Shown piece after piece: positions 9,936-22,600 of a stretch of 64,000 nucleotides of DNA. The position numbers were made by a program, and so were the translations under genes. Source of the DNA: Ovis canadensis (taxonomy: Eukaryota > Chordata > Mammalia > Artiodactyla > Bovidae). The notes beneath the pieces are model-generated. The model was not told the origin of the DNA. It saw only the letters and a list, made by a program, of their open reading frames with translations, and searched no databases. The DNA is taken from positions 231,397,001-231,461,000 of the forward strand of contig NC_091247.1 of assembly GCF_042477335.2 (NCBI RefSeq), written 5' to 3'. How positions within the stretch are numbered: position 1 is the stretch's first letter; every line of letters starts with the position of its first letter.

Positions 9936-12900
9936 GCCGGGAGAGCCTCCCAAGGGACCTTCCCAGGTGTAGGTGTCACCTCCCCCTCCCCACCCGCCCG
10001 GCTGGGAGCCGCTCTTCTCCTCCCAGTAGGGCCTGAGGGAGACTGGGCAGCCTCCCCTGCAGCTGGGGCTCTGGGGGCCCAGCAGGAAAGTCACCCCTGC
10101 CAGGTGGCCAGAGGTCAAAGGCCCAAGACCCAAGGCCAAGGTGAGGAGGTGCAGAGAAGCCCCAGGGCTCTCCCTGCTGCCTGCCTGAGGGGTCTCCCGG
10201 CCCGCTCCCCTCAACCCTGTGGGCCTTCCCCACTCCAGCCACCGCAGAGCACCCCTCTGCCTTTGTCTGAGGTCACCCTCACTGGGGTCTTGTGTCCCAC
10301 CCTGACCCTCAGGCACCTCTGCAGCTCCCTGGGCAAAGCCGCAGGGTGGATGCTGCCCCAGACTGATCCCATGCTGTTGGCAACAGGCCCCAGTCACTGC
10401 CTCACCCAGAGACCACCGCCTGACCCTGAGCCTGTGGAGAGAAGGCTTAGGGGAATACCGTTTCAATGAATTGTTATTCAAGAATACAAGCTGGCCCGCC
10501 AGCAGCCCACCGCCTCCTGGGCCTCCCGGGCCCTCGGGGCAGAAGGTGGGGTTTAGTGGGGCCTGGTGCCCATGGGCTCCACCGTGCTGCACGGCCTGCC
10601 CTCCTGGCAGCCCTTCTGAGTGCCAGCCGCCCATGTCGCACCTGGACTCAGTTGGGCCCTGATTCCCCCTCAGGCTTGCCCACATCCCTCCTCTGCAGAG
10701 CCGCGGCCCCCAGAACGCCTTGCAGCTTAATGCCTCTGTCAGTTTCCCTGTGCTCGCGGGGACCCCCAGATGGGCCCGCCGACCTGCCCCATCTGCTCAG
10801 CCCGAAGCCCCCAAACGCTTGCTGTGTGCCGGGGACATGGGGACGAGCCTCCCCACCCCAGGGTCAGGAGGCCTCGCGCGCTCCCAGCAGCTGGCCGGCC
10901 CTGGCCCACAGCGGCCTCAGGCCACACCTCGTGCACAGATGCGCAGCACTGGCCCTCGGGTGAATGTAGACACCCCCAGAGACCCCTCGCCCGTGGGCAG
11001 CCGGTCAGGGCCAGGCTGAGAAGGACAGGAAGACACGGCATAGGAGGCGCAGTGTGGGCTGGGCTGGCTGGCAGAGGGAGGGTGCTGCAGGGCCTTGGAG
11101 CGCAGAGTCAGGGAGGCCCAGCCGCCCTGGCTCCCAAGGGGCTCCAAAGTGAGGCGCTGCACCCCCGTCCCCCCAGCAAGCAAGGAGGCTGGAGCCGTGA
11201 AGAGGGCGCGGGGCTCGCCGCGGCAGGCATGGCCACTGACTCTGATGTCTGATGCCCGCTCCCTTTCCAGGCTGGCCCCTGCAGCTGGTGGGGGGGGGGG
11301 TGCTGGCTGGGCTGCCTGAGGCTTATGGCGGCTGCAGCTGGCCCAGGCCCAGGCCCGGCCCCGGGCCCCTTCCCAGGCCCTGTGCAGGGGCGGGAGCAAG
11401 TCTTGGGGGCGGATGGGTGAGGGCCCAGTGAGCAAGGAGCAGGCGAGGCCTGTAATCTGCCTGTCAGTCTGTCAGTTCCACGGCGGCTGCCCCAACCCCG
11501 CCTCCTACATCACGCCGAACCCCACAATTAGCCTGGGGCACTGCGCCAGGCCGGCGTGCCAGCCACCCCCAACATATCTGTGAGCACTCTCGTGCAGGCA
11601 CACATCTGGGATGCCTGGGGGGTCCCTGCCTCGGGGGTCCTGGCCCTCCACCCAGGGTGTGTACGGGGCGAAGAGCCCCAGACACGACCACTCGGGCTGG
11701 GGGCATCTCGGGCAGCCCCAGCTCAGCGTTGCCCAGGGCACCCAGAAGGGCAGAGAGGCCTGGAGCGGGCCCCAGGCACCCTGCGTGGGAAGGGGGGGCC
11801 AGGCCCTCTGCGCTGGCTGCAGGGGCCATGGGGGCGGGGCCTCGCAGGGCTGGGAGGGTCTGGAGTCCAGCTGCGGGCGGGGAGGTGGGCAATGGATGGG
11901 CTCAGGGTCAGGCTCTGAGAGGGCAAAGGCGCCGGGAGTTTCCAGCGAGGAAACGCCCCAGCTCAGGCTGAGGCTGGGTGCTGAGAGGGGACTCCGCAGG
12001 TGCCAGGGGGCAGCGGGGTGGCCAGGACTGGGGGGGACACCTGGCCCTGTGATGGCACACCCTGGAAGTGGCCCCGAGGCCCTGGGGCCAGGCCCCACAC
12101 CCAACCCAGCTCAGGGCCAGCTCGGTTCAGCCAGGAGCTGCCACCCACCCTGCAGGAAGCGTTGCCAGTCTCCCCCTCCGGCTCATCCTGGGCCTCCTGT
12201 CCCTCATCCTGACCTCCCTTCCTGGGTCCTGAGATGGCCACGGTGGCCCCCAGATCTGGCCTGATGCCAGGACAGGGGAGGTCTAGCCCCTCATGTCTGC
12301 TGGCCAGCCTGGGGAGAGACTCAAAGGCTAAGGGGGAGCTGGGGGCCATGCGAGGCCCTCACTGCGACCATCTGCCCTCGCCCAGGGAGGCTTGGAGACT
12401 GCTTCTCCCATCGCGGGGTGTGCGCAGGGCAGTGACCACCTTCCCGGGGCGGGCACTGGCCTCCCACAGCAGTGTCCTGGGCCTGGCCCTTCTCCAAAGC
12501 AAGCCCAGCTCTGAAAAAGCCTGGGGAGGGGGTAGAGGCAGGACCCCACAGGGCCCTGCTCTGCAACGCAGCAGGCTGGCCCAGCGGCCCCAGACCCGGG
12601 CAGAAGGCCGGTGGCCGGAACTGTCTCGGCCTTTGGGGCAGAGACACTGTGTTGACACAGGTGGCCGTCTGCAGAGCTGACATCAAACCTCTTCCCTCTT
12701 TCTTCCTCTTCCTGAGCAGGGGCTTCAGCTGGCCCGCATCAGGCAGAGATCTGAGCTCATCGCAGTGCCCCTCCTCCCGCACCCCCAGGGGAACTGCTGG
12801 CCACCTGCGCCGAGCGGCCTTGTCTCCACACCCAGAAGAGTCAAGTCCCGGGCAGGGCTGATGCCAGCACCAGGGTCAGCACCTGGGTGACACCCAAAGG

Positions 12901-15900
12901 CCTCACTCGGTCCCTGCGTGCCCAGGCCCAGACTCATCTAGCACCAGGATGCGCCCCATTTTAGAGGTCTCGTGATCTCAGGGGCTAAGGACGTGGGCCC
13001 CAGGCCGAGCCCTCTCCCAGGTGCCCCGCCCCACCCCAGGACCACACCTCCTCTGCCCAGCACAGCCAGCCCACAGGGTGGAGAGTTGCCAGTGATGGGG
13101 GAGCCGGTCTCCGAGAGAGGCTGCACGGAGCTGCAGAGGGGCTCCAGAGAGGCCCCGAGGGCAGGAACAGGGCCCCAGCGCCAGGGGAGGGGGCAGCCCT
13201 GGGCTCCTCCCAGGGACCAGAGGGGCAGAGCTGCGGGCGTGCGCACGGTCGCTCCGGGCTGCCCCTGAGGGTCTGGGTCCCGCCACTGTATGGGCGTGTG
13301 AATATCACGGAGGCCAGCCGAGTCCTGGCGCCCCGGGCTCGGCACTGCAGGCAGGCCAGCGGGCCCTGCCCTGCCCTTCAGACGAGCAGCTGTGCCCTGG
13401 TCTGGCGGGGGGGAGGGGGGGGCCCAGGAGAGGGCAGGGCTCCTGCCTGGTCAGCTGGGGGACCGAGGCCCTCAAAGCCTCCGGGACAGAGGGAAGCAGA
13501 AACCCACAAGAGGATATGAAACCAGCGAAGGGAAAAACCATGAAGGGGCCACATGCGGCAGGGGCAGAAGAGGGAAACGGAGTGCCCCCCCAGCCCTCCA
13601 CAGCGCGGTGCCCCCCACCAATTATGGGCCACCAGCAGCCCAGTCTGTCCTGTAATTTGAAACCAAAGACGTTTAAAGGCCCCAAACACAAATAGCCATT
13701 AGCCTCAGGGGGAGGGACTTGTCCAGCCCCCACAAGAACCAGAGACTGGTCCCTGTGAAACTGCGCCCACCTCAGTGAGCCGGGTCGAGGCTGGAAGACC
13801 AGCCGGGTTCAGCTTTCGACAGGTCTGATTGCTCCTCTCCGCCCAGGACTGCTTCCCACACCAGAGCAGGCTCTGGACACAAGAGGGTCTCAGCAAAGAG
13901 GAAAACCCTACCCCCCATCCAGGAAGCCAAGGCAGGGGGCTGTGCCTGTTGCTGCAGCAAAAAGGCCTGAGACCTGACGTGAATGACAACTTCCTCCTCA
14001 CAGGACAGCCCCGGGACAGAGGGCCTGGCATCGCAGCACGGATCTGCCCAGACCAGACCAGGGGCCACGTGGGGAGGTGCCGAAGCGACAGCCGGTCCCA
14101 CGCCCAGCGTTCCCAGGCACCACCAGCTCGGCCCCTGCGATGTGAGCCCAAGGCAGGGAAGAGAGCACGATGCTCTGGGAACGGCCCAGGTCCCGGGATG
14201 GCTCACAGCCTGTAACCAAGCTGTCCCGGGGGCAGAGGGGCATATGCCATACGGAACCGCCCCAGGCTGCCGCCACTGCCCCTCGCCAGCCTTCCAATCC
14301 AATCTCTTCTGCTCCACTCGCCTGGGCTGCGGCCAGGCCCCTGGGCTGCGGCCCTCCAGCCCAGCTCCTCGCTTCGCCTCCCAGTGCGGACTCTCCAGGG
14401 GCCGCTGGGGGTGCGGCTGCAGGCAAGCCCGCAGGGACCCCACAGGTCACGTGACGGGTAGCAGCCCAGACAGCTCCTCGCGGGGCCCCTTCCCTGGGGA
14501 ACCCCTCGCCGGTGGGACGGACTGACAGGTGGGGACGTGGAGGTGGGGGCCGGGCGGTCGGAGGGGCTTCGGCCAAGGGTGCCTCGTTAGTGGGCCAGTC
14601 AGGAGGCGGGAGAATGGTCTCAGATTCAGCCCTGGGGAACCCCAGCGCCCCACCCACTCCAGGCAGCCCAGGTCCCGCCCCTGCCTGCCCCGCCACCCTG
14701 GGACACACCGCACACCGCCAGGTGTGAGTAACAAGCCCAAGGTGTGTCCCTGGACCCAGCGCAGGAGGCAGCCTCACAGGGCCTGGGGCCATGGTGCTGA
14801 GCCCTCCAGAGGTGAAGGGGGGTCTCTGGGTGGGGTGGCTGCCCTGGGGCCCTGAGACCAGAGGTCCAGGATCCCTCCTGGCCCAAGGCCTCCCCCAGAG
14901 AACCCGGGGCAACCCCAGGCTGGCTCGACGGGCCTGCTGGGGCGTTCTCCAGGCCCTCCCACCCCGCCCCTGACCGGCTGAGCAGCCGAGGAAGGTGCTG
15001 GAGCTGCCCAGACTTGCCTGTCCCTCCCTCCTGGGGCTCTCAACCCATGGCCCCGGAAGTGGATCTCTCTCCCACGGCTGCAGCCTCCCCCTTGGGTGAC
15101 TGGACACGGCTGGATAATCCAAAATAATTCCTTCTTGGCAGGCGGCCGGCGGGGGAGGGGGGACTTGAATTCCAAACCCTTGTTTTTCTCTGCAACTTCC
15201 CTCCTCTCTTGGGGCGAGGAGCCCCAGGCCAGACCTCAAGCCTCCCCCCACGCTCGGATGAAAGTGGGCCACCGATAGGTGTGCTGGGAAGAGGTGCCGA
15301 GCTCAGATCTGCTGAGAGCACCTGCTTGCTTTCAATCTTCTCCGAGAATTCCTAAAAGCTGACACGCCACAAAACATACTCCGCGGCTCGGCCAGGCCGA
15401 TGCTGACCGTGCCCTCCTAGGGACCCTCTCCTCAGGGCAGAGGACCGACAGCCCCTGCCCCAGCTGCCCAACTCTGGGGCTCCCCGCTCTATGCCAGGGT
15501 GACGTCCAGGTATGGGGTCCGGCTGAGCCCCCGCCTCTGGGGGCCTTGTTCTCCCATCGAGCTTCACCCCCAGTCCTGACCCCCCGCCACAGCCCCAGGG
15601 CCCATGAGACCTTCCTTTCTCCAAGCTGGCTGGGAAGAGGAGCCCAGTGACGTGGCAGGAAGCTCTGAAGCCCTTGAGCTCAAGGACCCTCCTCAAATCT
15701 TACAAGCAACCTGAGCACAGAATGGTGGGAAAGGCCCATCTAGGAGGGCTTCCCGCAGGCGGAGGCACACAGAGGGGCAGGGTCCGGGCAGTGAGTACAG
15801 AGACTTTCTGGGTCCCAGAGTGTGCACCCAAACCTCAGACAACAAGCACCGGAACCGCGGGAGCCAGCCGCGCAGTGAAGCGGCCGGGCCGCCAGGACTC

Positions 15901-16019
15901 GCCCGGTGCCAGGCCGTCCTCCTCCCAGCCCGGAACCTGCACCCGCCTTCCACCCAGGCAGGTGCAGACAGGGGCGCCCAGGGTGGCCCTGGCTCATGCC
16001 CTCCTCACCAGGCCTGGGG
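9936..16019. other. Unique GC-rich PLXNB2 upstream or intron-1 region
   Basis: About 6 kb without a recognised exon, RNA gene or clear interspersed repeat on either strand. Several long frames are open but resemble no protein family and overlap one another on both strands. A low SINE and LINE load over this length is unusual for a ruminant and contrasts with the right half of the window. Confidence 0.5.
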
Positions 16020-16830
16020 GTGTGGGAGCCGCTAAGGTCTGACCGCGGGCCCAGCCCCTCGGGAGAGCTCCGGCTCGGCCACCCCGGAACGAGGCTGGGT
16101 GGGCGCAGGCCCGGGACTCTTGCAGGGCTAGGGCCGACCTCCGCCTTGTGCACGGATCTCGGTGGCCAGAGGGCTGGGGGGCAAGAGTACGGAGGGTCGG
16201 GAACCACAGCGTCTCCGGAGGGGCGCGGGCGGCGGGAGAGGGCGCGGCGCCCCGCTTGCGACCCTCGGCCGGGCCACCACTGGCGCCGCGAGCCTCGCCC
16301 ACCGCCTGGAAGAGCGCGAGGCGGGAGGGGCCCTGCGCCGGCTGCCCGGACGGACCGACAGCAGCCGAGGCCCGGGTCGCCCTCCGCGGGGCGGCTGCCT
16401 CCCGGGTCCCCGCGTCCCGAGCGCCGCAGGCCAGGGCCAAGCGGCGCTGACGATGAAGCCCGCCCCCGGCCCGGCCGTCCGCGGGAGCGGGGCCCCGTCC
16501 CCGTACCTGCTCGTTTGCTGCGGAGGCTCGATGGCGCCCGGGCCGCGATCGGCGCAGCGCTGTGGCCCGCGCGGCTGCCATGGAGACGGGCCTTTGTGTG
16601 GCCGAGGAGGGGCCGGAGCGCGCGGGAGCAGCGGCCCCGCCCCCGGCGGGGGAGGGGGAGGGGAGGGAGGGGGAAGGGAGGGCTCGCTGGGAGAGGGAGG
16701 GAGAGGGGGAGGGGAGGGGGAGGGCCGCCGGGCGGGGCGCACCCCGCGCGCCCCCGCGCTTCCTACATGGCCTCCTGCGCCCCCGACGCCCAGCGACTTC
16801 AGTGGGTGGACTCCGCCTGGCGCCTGGGAG
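16020..16830 (-). promoter_or_regulatory. PLXNB2: CpG island 3, probable main PLXNB2 promoter
   Basis: Strong CpG island about 1 kb beyond the likely DENND6B 3' end. On the minus strand a strong donor (CGAGCAG|gtacgg) closes a probable first exon with lower edge 16507. Upstream of it (higher coordinates) are GC boxes and a G-rich polypurine stretch at about 16645-16730. An element matching the degenerate RFX X-box, GCTGCC-AT-GGAGAC, lies at 16574-16587. This is the most distal island before the next gene, which fits a long first intron in PLXNB2. Promoter role and exact start are inferred. Confidence 0.65.
16507..16600 (-). other. PLXNB2: Candidate noncoding first exon of PLXNB2
   Basis: Ends on the minus strand at 16507 with CAG|gtacgg, a near-consensus donor, inside CpG island 3. 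The 5' limit is a guess. The acceptor at 2683 requires at least one upstream noncoding exon, and this is the best candidate. Confidence 0.45.
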
Positions 16831-17675
16831 GTTTGGCCTGATTCAGGCTCAGCCTCGGAACCCAAATCTGGGCTCTGGAGGAGTGCCCGAAACCCCTGCC
16901 CCAACCCTCAGACTGGGGAACAGACTGGGAACAGGCCGGTCACAGCGGTCCTTTGCAGGGCTGGGGCCTGCAGGGCTTTGTCCCCACACCTCCTTGGGGG
17001 AAGAGGGGTCCTTGGCTTCCAGCCACCCTCCCCGCTATCTCGAACCCAGGATCCATCGACTGGCCTTCAGTGCTCAGAGGTGGGTGGCCAGACATGGCCC
17101 CTCCCTGGGGAGTCCAGTTCCAGTCAAGAGCTTGCCCCACGTTTGGCCACTCCGGCCCCATCCCTCCTGATCCTGATGCCCCTGGCTGCTTCCCACCCAA
17201 CTTGAGCAGAGGCGGGGAGCCCCCCGCCCCAGGAGGTCAGCTCTCCTGTGTCCTCCCGCTCCCTCATGGACCCTCTCTGATCACAAGCCCTGGTGCGGTG
17301 AGCAGCTGCTGGGGACCCAGGGGAGTGTGAGGCCATTTCCCAGCCTAACCCTGACTCCCACACGTGGGCCCCCTCCCTTTCTGGGGGAGCTGCCATCCAG
17401 CTTCCCCTTGCCTGCAGACAGCCGGCTTCCTGCACCCTGGGAGGGGCCTGCTCCGTGCTCAAAACCCCCCACTAGGATGAAGCTGTTGGAGAGGGCCCCC
17501 CATGACTTCTTTCTGTGACATGCTCCCAACCAGCAAGGCCACACCTTCACCCTTCCAGCCCTGAACCATCCACACCAAGGCCCATCCACGCCCCACCAAG
17601 AGAGCCCTCAAGTTACCAGAACCTCATAGGAATGCCAACTTTTCATCCAAAGAGGAAGTTGGAAGACAAGCATGT
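16831..17675. other. PLXNB2-DENND6B intergenic spacer
   Basis: Unique sequence between the distal PLXNB2 CpG island and the inferred DENND6B polyadenylation site. I see no gene or repeat in it. Confidence 0.5.
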
Positions 17676-19673
17676 GTCACAGAAAGACACTTTAATACCA
17701 AAGATGTGGGAAGGCCCCCATCCCAGACTAAAAGCGAGGCTTTAAATAGCGTGCAGGAAGCTTGGGGTTGACGACTGTCCTTCCTGCCCCTGGATCAGCC
17801 CACTGTCCCACGCCCATCCCCGGCCACCACTCCAGACCCACACACAACCTCCCGAAGAAAGCGGCCTCCCACACTGGCTGACCGCGGAGCCCCCGGGGAC
17901 CACTGCTTCCTGCCCATCCAGGCCCTGCTGTGCACAGAGCTCTGGTCGGTGGGGCGCCGGCCTCCTTTGACTCTCCTGACCTTTCCTCCCTCCTCACCGT
18001 CTGTCCCAGCCAGGGCTGACCTGATCCTTCGAGAGAACCAGGGAGCTTTGATAGGGGGTAGGATGGAGCTGGCAGGACTCCATGCCAGGCTGTGCTGTGC
18101 CCAGAGGCTGCCAGTGTTGGAGTCCACCCTGGGCAGTGATGCCCACCCTGCCAGGCGGCCCTCCCCCGCACCCCCCACCAGGGGAACAAGCTGCTGTGAG
18201 TGCCCGCAGCGCGGACTCAAGTGGTGCTGGAGGGAGGGCGCCGGCATCCAGGGGCTTCTGGCGGTGCCCGCCGCCGGCACTGCTGGAGGCAGAAGTCTGG
18301 GTGGTTGAGGACACCCTGGCACCCCCTTGCCCTGGAAGGATCATGAGCGAGGCTGCCCTCCAGCACAGGCCCGTGACCCTCCGAAAACAGAGGGAGGAGA
18401 ACGGGCAACATGCTGCAGTGGCGGCGGGGCACCCTGCACCTGGCAGCCCTGTCCCAGATCGGGCAGGCTGCGGGGGGGTCCACGAGGTCCCCCTCTCTCG
18501 AAGGCCTCACTCTGCTCTGCCTGCAGCCACACGCCAGGCCACCGGAGGCGGCGCTCAGGGTGGACAAGCCGACACTGGTGGTCCCGAGGCCAGTGCTGCC
18601 GCCATCTGGGGGCAACCCCCCCGCTGGGGAGCAGTGGTGGTGCGGCCCGGCCTGGGGGGCTCCAGAGGAGACAGGAGGCCCCCCGCTTGCACCTGTGCTG
18701 CCCGCCAAGGCCCTGGGGGCCTCTCAGGTGCAGTCTCCGGGGCCGTTTCGCTGGGACCTCCCGAAGGCCTGCAGCTCTGGGTCCAAGCCTCACTCCGCCC
18801 CACCCACCTCCGGCTGAGCAAGCTCCCCTGGGGTGCAGCTGACAGTTCTGGCCGGGCCTGGGTCCAGTGCTCCAAGGTGTCCCACGGGCACGTGGGCCAC
18901 TTCGGGGGCCTTTCAGTCCTTGCCAAGGAGCCTGGGGCCCTGAAACTCTGGAGGGCTCTAGCTGCAGGGGCCGGATTCAGCTAGAGTCCAAGACCCTCTT
19001 CTGCCTGCAGGAGCAGATGGACACACGGGGGGCCACTGGAGTGCCTGTGAGCTGGGGCAGGGGAGGGCAGAGTGGCGGGAGGGGTGTCCAGCGGGGTGTC
19101 CCTCGAATGGAACCGAGACAGGGCCCTGGACCCGCCTGGCAGCACCTGGGGCCTGGCAGAAGCCCCACGAGCCACAGGCCAGCACCCCTCTGCGCGAAGC
19201 AGCTTCTCCCCTCCCAGGCGAGGACGGAGCCAAGACTCCCCTCCAGGCAAGAAGGGGGGCGGGGCGCCTGTGTGAGGGAGGCGTCTGCCTGGCAGCCACC
19301 TCTGTCTTCTGTCCTGAGCGGGGCATCCTGGTGGGTCTAAAGGACGCACCAAAGGCAATGCCTGGGCCTGCACGGTACAGGCAGATGGGCGTCTGGAGGG
19401 GGTGGGTGGCCTTGGCCCAGATCAGATCGGTGAGGGCTCACAGCGTGCCACCCCCACCCGCCTAAGACCCTGGGGTAGGCAGGTGGGGCCCAGGGGGAGG
19501 TGAGCTCAGCTAGCACACGAGCCGCCAACAGTCAGGGTCCAGGCTACAGCTCTGAATGCCACCTTTACTACTGGACGGCGGTAGTGCCAGGTGGGGGGCA
19601 TCAGGGAACTTGTGGGGGGGCGGGGGAGGAAAGCAGCTCGGCCAGACTCTGGCCGCGGCCCACGGGCACCGTC
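17676..19673 (-). other. DENND6B: Inferred DENND6B 3' UTR
   Basis: No consensus AATAAA or ATTAAA lies on the minus strand between the stop codon and the ATTAAA at 17696-17691, so the terminal exon probably runs about 2 kb. An AGTAAA variant at 19569-19564 could produce a short 3' UTR of about 120 bases instead. Assigned by absence of other signals, not by homology. Confidence 0.45.
17691..17696 (-). terminator. DENND6B: ATTAAA polyadenylation signal, likely for DENND6B
   Basis: ATTAAA on the minus strand (tttaat on the plus strand), followed by a tgtgacacatgcttgtc stretch that could serve as the downstream GU-rich element. Cleavage would fall near 17676. Confidence 0.45.
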
Positions 19674-22600
19674 CTAGGGAGGGCACAGGACGGCCTGCAG
19701 GTCCTTGGGCAGGGAGCCGATGGCCGTGTCGATGTACAGCCGTGCCCGCTTCAGGGTCGCCTCCTTCACAGGCAGCTGGTGGCCCTGTGCCCGAACCTAC
19801 AGGGACAGCGGGGCTCAGGGGCAGGCAGCCTGCACGGCCGGCTGGCCGAGGATGGGCAGGGCCGCGCAGCGTCTCACCAGCCTCTCCCGAAGTTTTAGGA
19901 TCAGATCCACGACCTCCACCTCGGACTTGTCCTTCATCCAGAGCTCGATGTTCTGCGCGGACGATGGGCTGTCTGTTTCCAAGGCCCTCAACTCTGGCAG
20001 CGGCCTCCCCGCCAAGCCCCCTCCCCCAGCACCCCCTCACCGCCTCACAGATGGCCTCGAGGTGAAGGGCCTCAAGCTTCTGGGCCATCTCCCTGCGCCG
20101 CTGCCGATACCACCCGTCAAAATGGGGGGACTTGAAAAACCGCCTGTCAGGGCAGGGGGGCGGCGGCTGTGGGCTCCCGTGGGCTAACAGGTGGGTGCGC
20201 GCGCCCACCGGCCGCGGGAGCCCTGGACCCCGCCGATGCGCCGCCCACCTGTAAAGGCCCAGCCAGTCGCCCTTGAGGACACAGGTGAGCTGGGGCCCCG
20301 ATCGCTCCAGGTTGTGCAGGAAGTCATCCTGGCGGAAGGGGCGGATCTGGGGAGGAGTCTGCAACAGCAGCAAGTGAGCCAGTGCTGGAGGACCAGCCTC
20401 ACAGGGGCACACCTGGGCCACTTAGGAGTCTCCCCAGGGCACTTCTCAGGCACACCCCTGGCCCTGACCGAGAACCCTCAGCCCCCCTGGGACCACACCT
20501 TCCAGGGCACGATGCCCTTCTGCAGCGGCATGAGGCTGGCCATGTAGTGCTCCTGGGGGCGGGAGGGCAGTGAGTCTGGGCCGCAGCCCGCCCCTGTCCC
20601 CCATCCCCCGTCCCCCGCCCCGTGCTGGCCTCACCAGAGGGATGATGAAGCTCTGAGTGAGCTCCAAGAGGTGCCGCCTCAGCACCGCCGTCTGCACATC
20701 CGACGGCCGCTTCTTCTGCAGGCCCTGGGAGTTGCCAGGGCTGAGCCAAAGTGCCAGGCCTGGGTCCCCCTCCCATGGGGAGCACCCCACCCCCAGCGGT
20801 ACCTTCAGCAGCCGTCTGAACAAGGCCTTGTCTCGGTGGAGGTGGGCCGTGTATGCGGTGTAGAGGCCTGGGGAGGGCAGAGGGCCACGTGCTCTGCTCT
20901 GGGGGTGGGGGCACCCCCTCTGGCTGTGCCAGCCCCACTGCCCGCCCCTGCCCGCCCCCAAGGCCTGTCTCTGGGTCCCGGGAGGAGAAGAGGAACACGG
21001 ACCTGGCTTCGTGTCCAGGGTCTTCAGCCTCGAGGGCTTTTTCAGTTTGACCTGCTTGGGAAGGTCCCCTACAAGACACACCCCATGGCCGGGCCTCAGG
21101 GCCTCAGCTCTGTCTCTGCAAGCTCAGAGCCCACCAGGCCCCACGCACGTCCCCAGGGGCCCTGGGTGGAGGCTGGGACAGCCTCACCTGATGTCTTGGG
21201 CTCCCCAACTCGGAGAATGTGGGGCCAGTGCTGAAGTGTTTTGATAAAGAAAGGGTTTGTGACTCCCAGGACCACGTTTGGTCTAGAGAGAGAGAGAGAC
21301 AGAAAGAGGGAGGGAAGGAGGCAAGGTTGGGGGGGCAGGGGGCGGGGCGGGGGAGGGGCCGAGGACAGCGCTTACGGGGCCTGTGTGCGCGTGGTGAACT
21401 CCTTGAACTCGCTGTCATGGATGGTGAAGTAGGGGCGGTAATCGCAGCAGAACTTGAGGGGCTGCAGGCAGCTGCGGAGGTGGGGGCCCTCGGGGCAGTG
21501 AGCACGCGGGGCCAGCCCTGGGCCCCGGGCCCCCGCCCACCGCGCGGCCGCCCAGCCCACCTGGTCAGCGCCAGGACCATTTCTGAGGACACGGCGGGCG
21601 AGGGCGCCAGGACCAGCAGGGGCTCCCCGAGGAGCATCAGCTCCCACAGCAGCTGCACGTGGGCCAGCACGGGCCGGAAGCACCTGGGGGGGTGGGGGGC
21701 CGGCGGGGGTGTTGGCCAGGCGAGGGGCTCCCCAGCTCCGACCACCTGCCGCCACAGGTCCGGGCGGGCCCTGCTCCGAGTGGATGCCGGACTCACACCA
21801 GAAGGAAACAGTGGAGTCATGGGAACCTGCTGAGGGCGCATCCAGGCCGCACCTGAGGCCCCCAGGCTGGAGGCCGGCATCCCTGGCTCCCGCTGGATGC
21901 GGCGGGTCTCCAAAGGTGGGGTCCCCCGCCAACCCCCCAGGGAGCACGGCCTCCCCCCACGGCACCTCCCAGCACCATCACTGCCGGCCCTGCGCAGCCT
22001 GCCCACGGGGCTCGGATCCTCCAGGTGCAGACCCTGGGTACCTAGCTCCTTGTCTGCTCCAGTCTCCCTCTCAGAACTGGCCGGGGGGCCAGCTCCTGAC
22101 CAGCAGTGCCCCTGGCAGCCCCGCCCAGATGGGCCTGAACCTCTGGGGCCCACTCACCGTCTGTGGGGGCGGGGGGGGGGTGTGCAGGGCTCACCTGAAC
22201 AGGTCCAGCTCGTGGACACTGGGGAGGACCACTGGGGCTGGCAGCAGGGTCTGCAAGGGGTGAGGAGCCAGGCTGAGGCTGAGGCTGAGGCTGCTGCCCC
22301 AGAGCACCAAGCGGCCCGCGCCCCCCTCAGAGGGGTTCTCGGGCTGCATCCCTACCCACAGGTCTCCCCTTGCCCGGCGCCCAGGAGTGGGCAAGGCCAC
22401 CCCGCCCCCGACTGGGTCATGGGCTTTGTCTGTGCTGTGGCCGGCCCCAGGACCCCAGCAGGGGAGCTGGGAGGCCCCGCCCAGGGCAGCATTGCAGCAG
22501 GGGCGGGTGGGGGGCCCACCTCGTGGCCGCTGGGCTCCGGAGGCCCGGGCTCAGGCGTGTCCGCTCTCGATGGGATGTGCACCTGTGGACCGAGGGGCAG

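Noticed and set aside
13998-15272. A 424-codon minus-strand frame in the PLXNB2 upstream region
   Set aside because: Overlapped by other long frames on both strands in GC-rich DNA, with no family similarity or supporting splice pattern.
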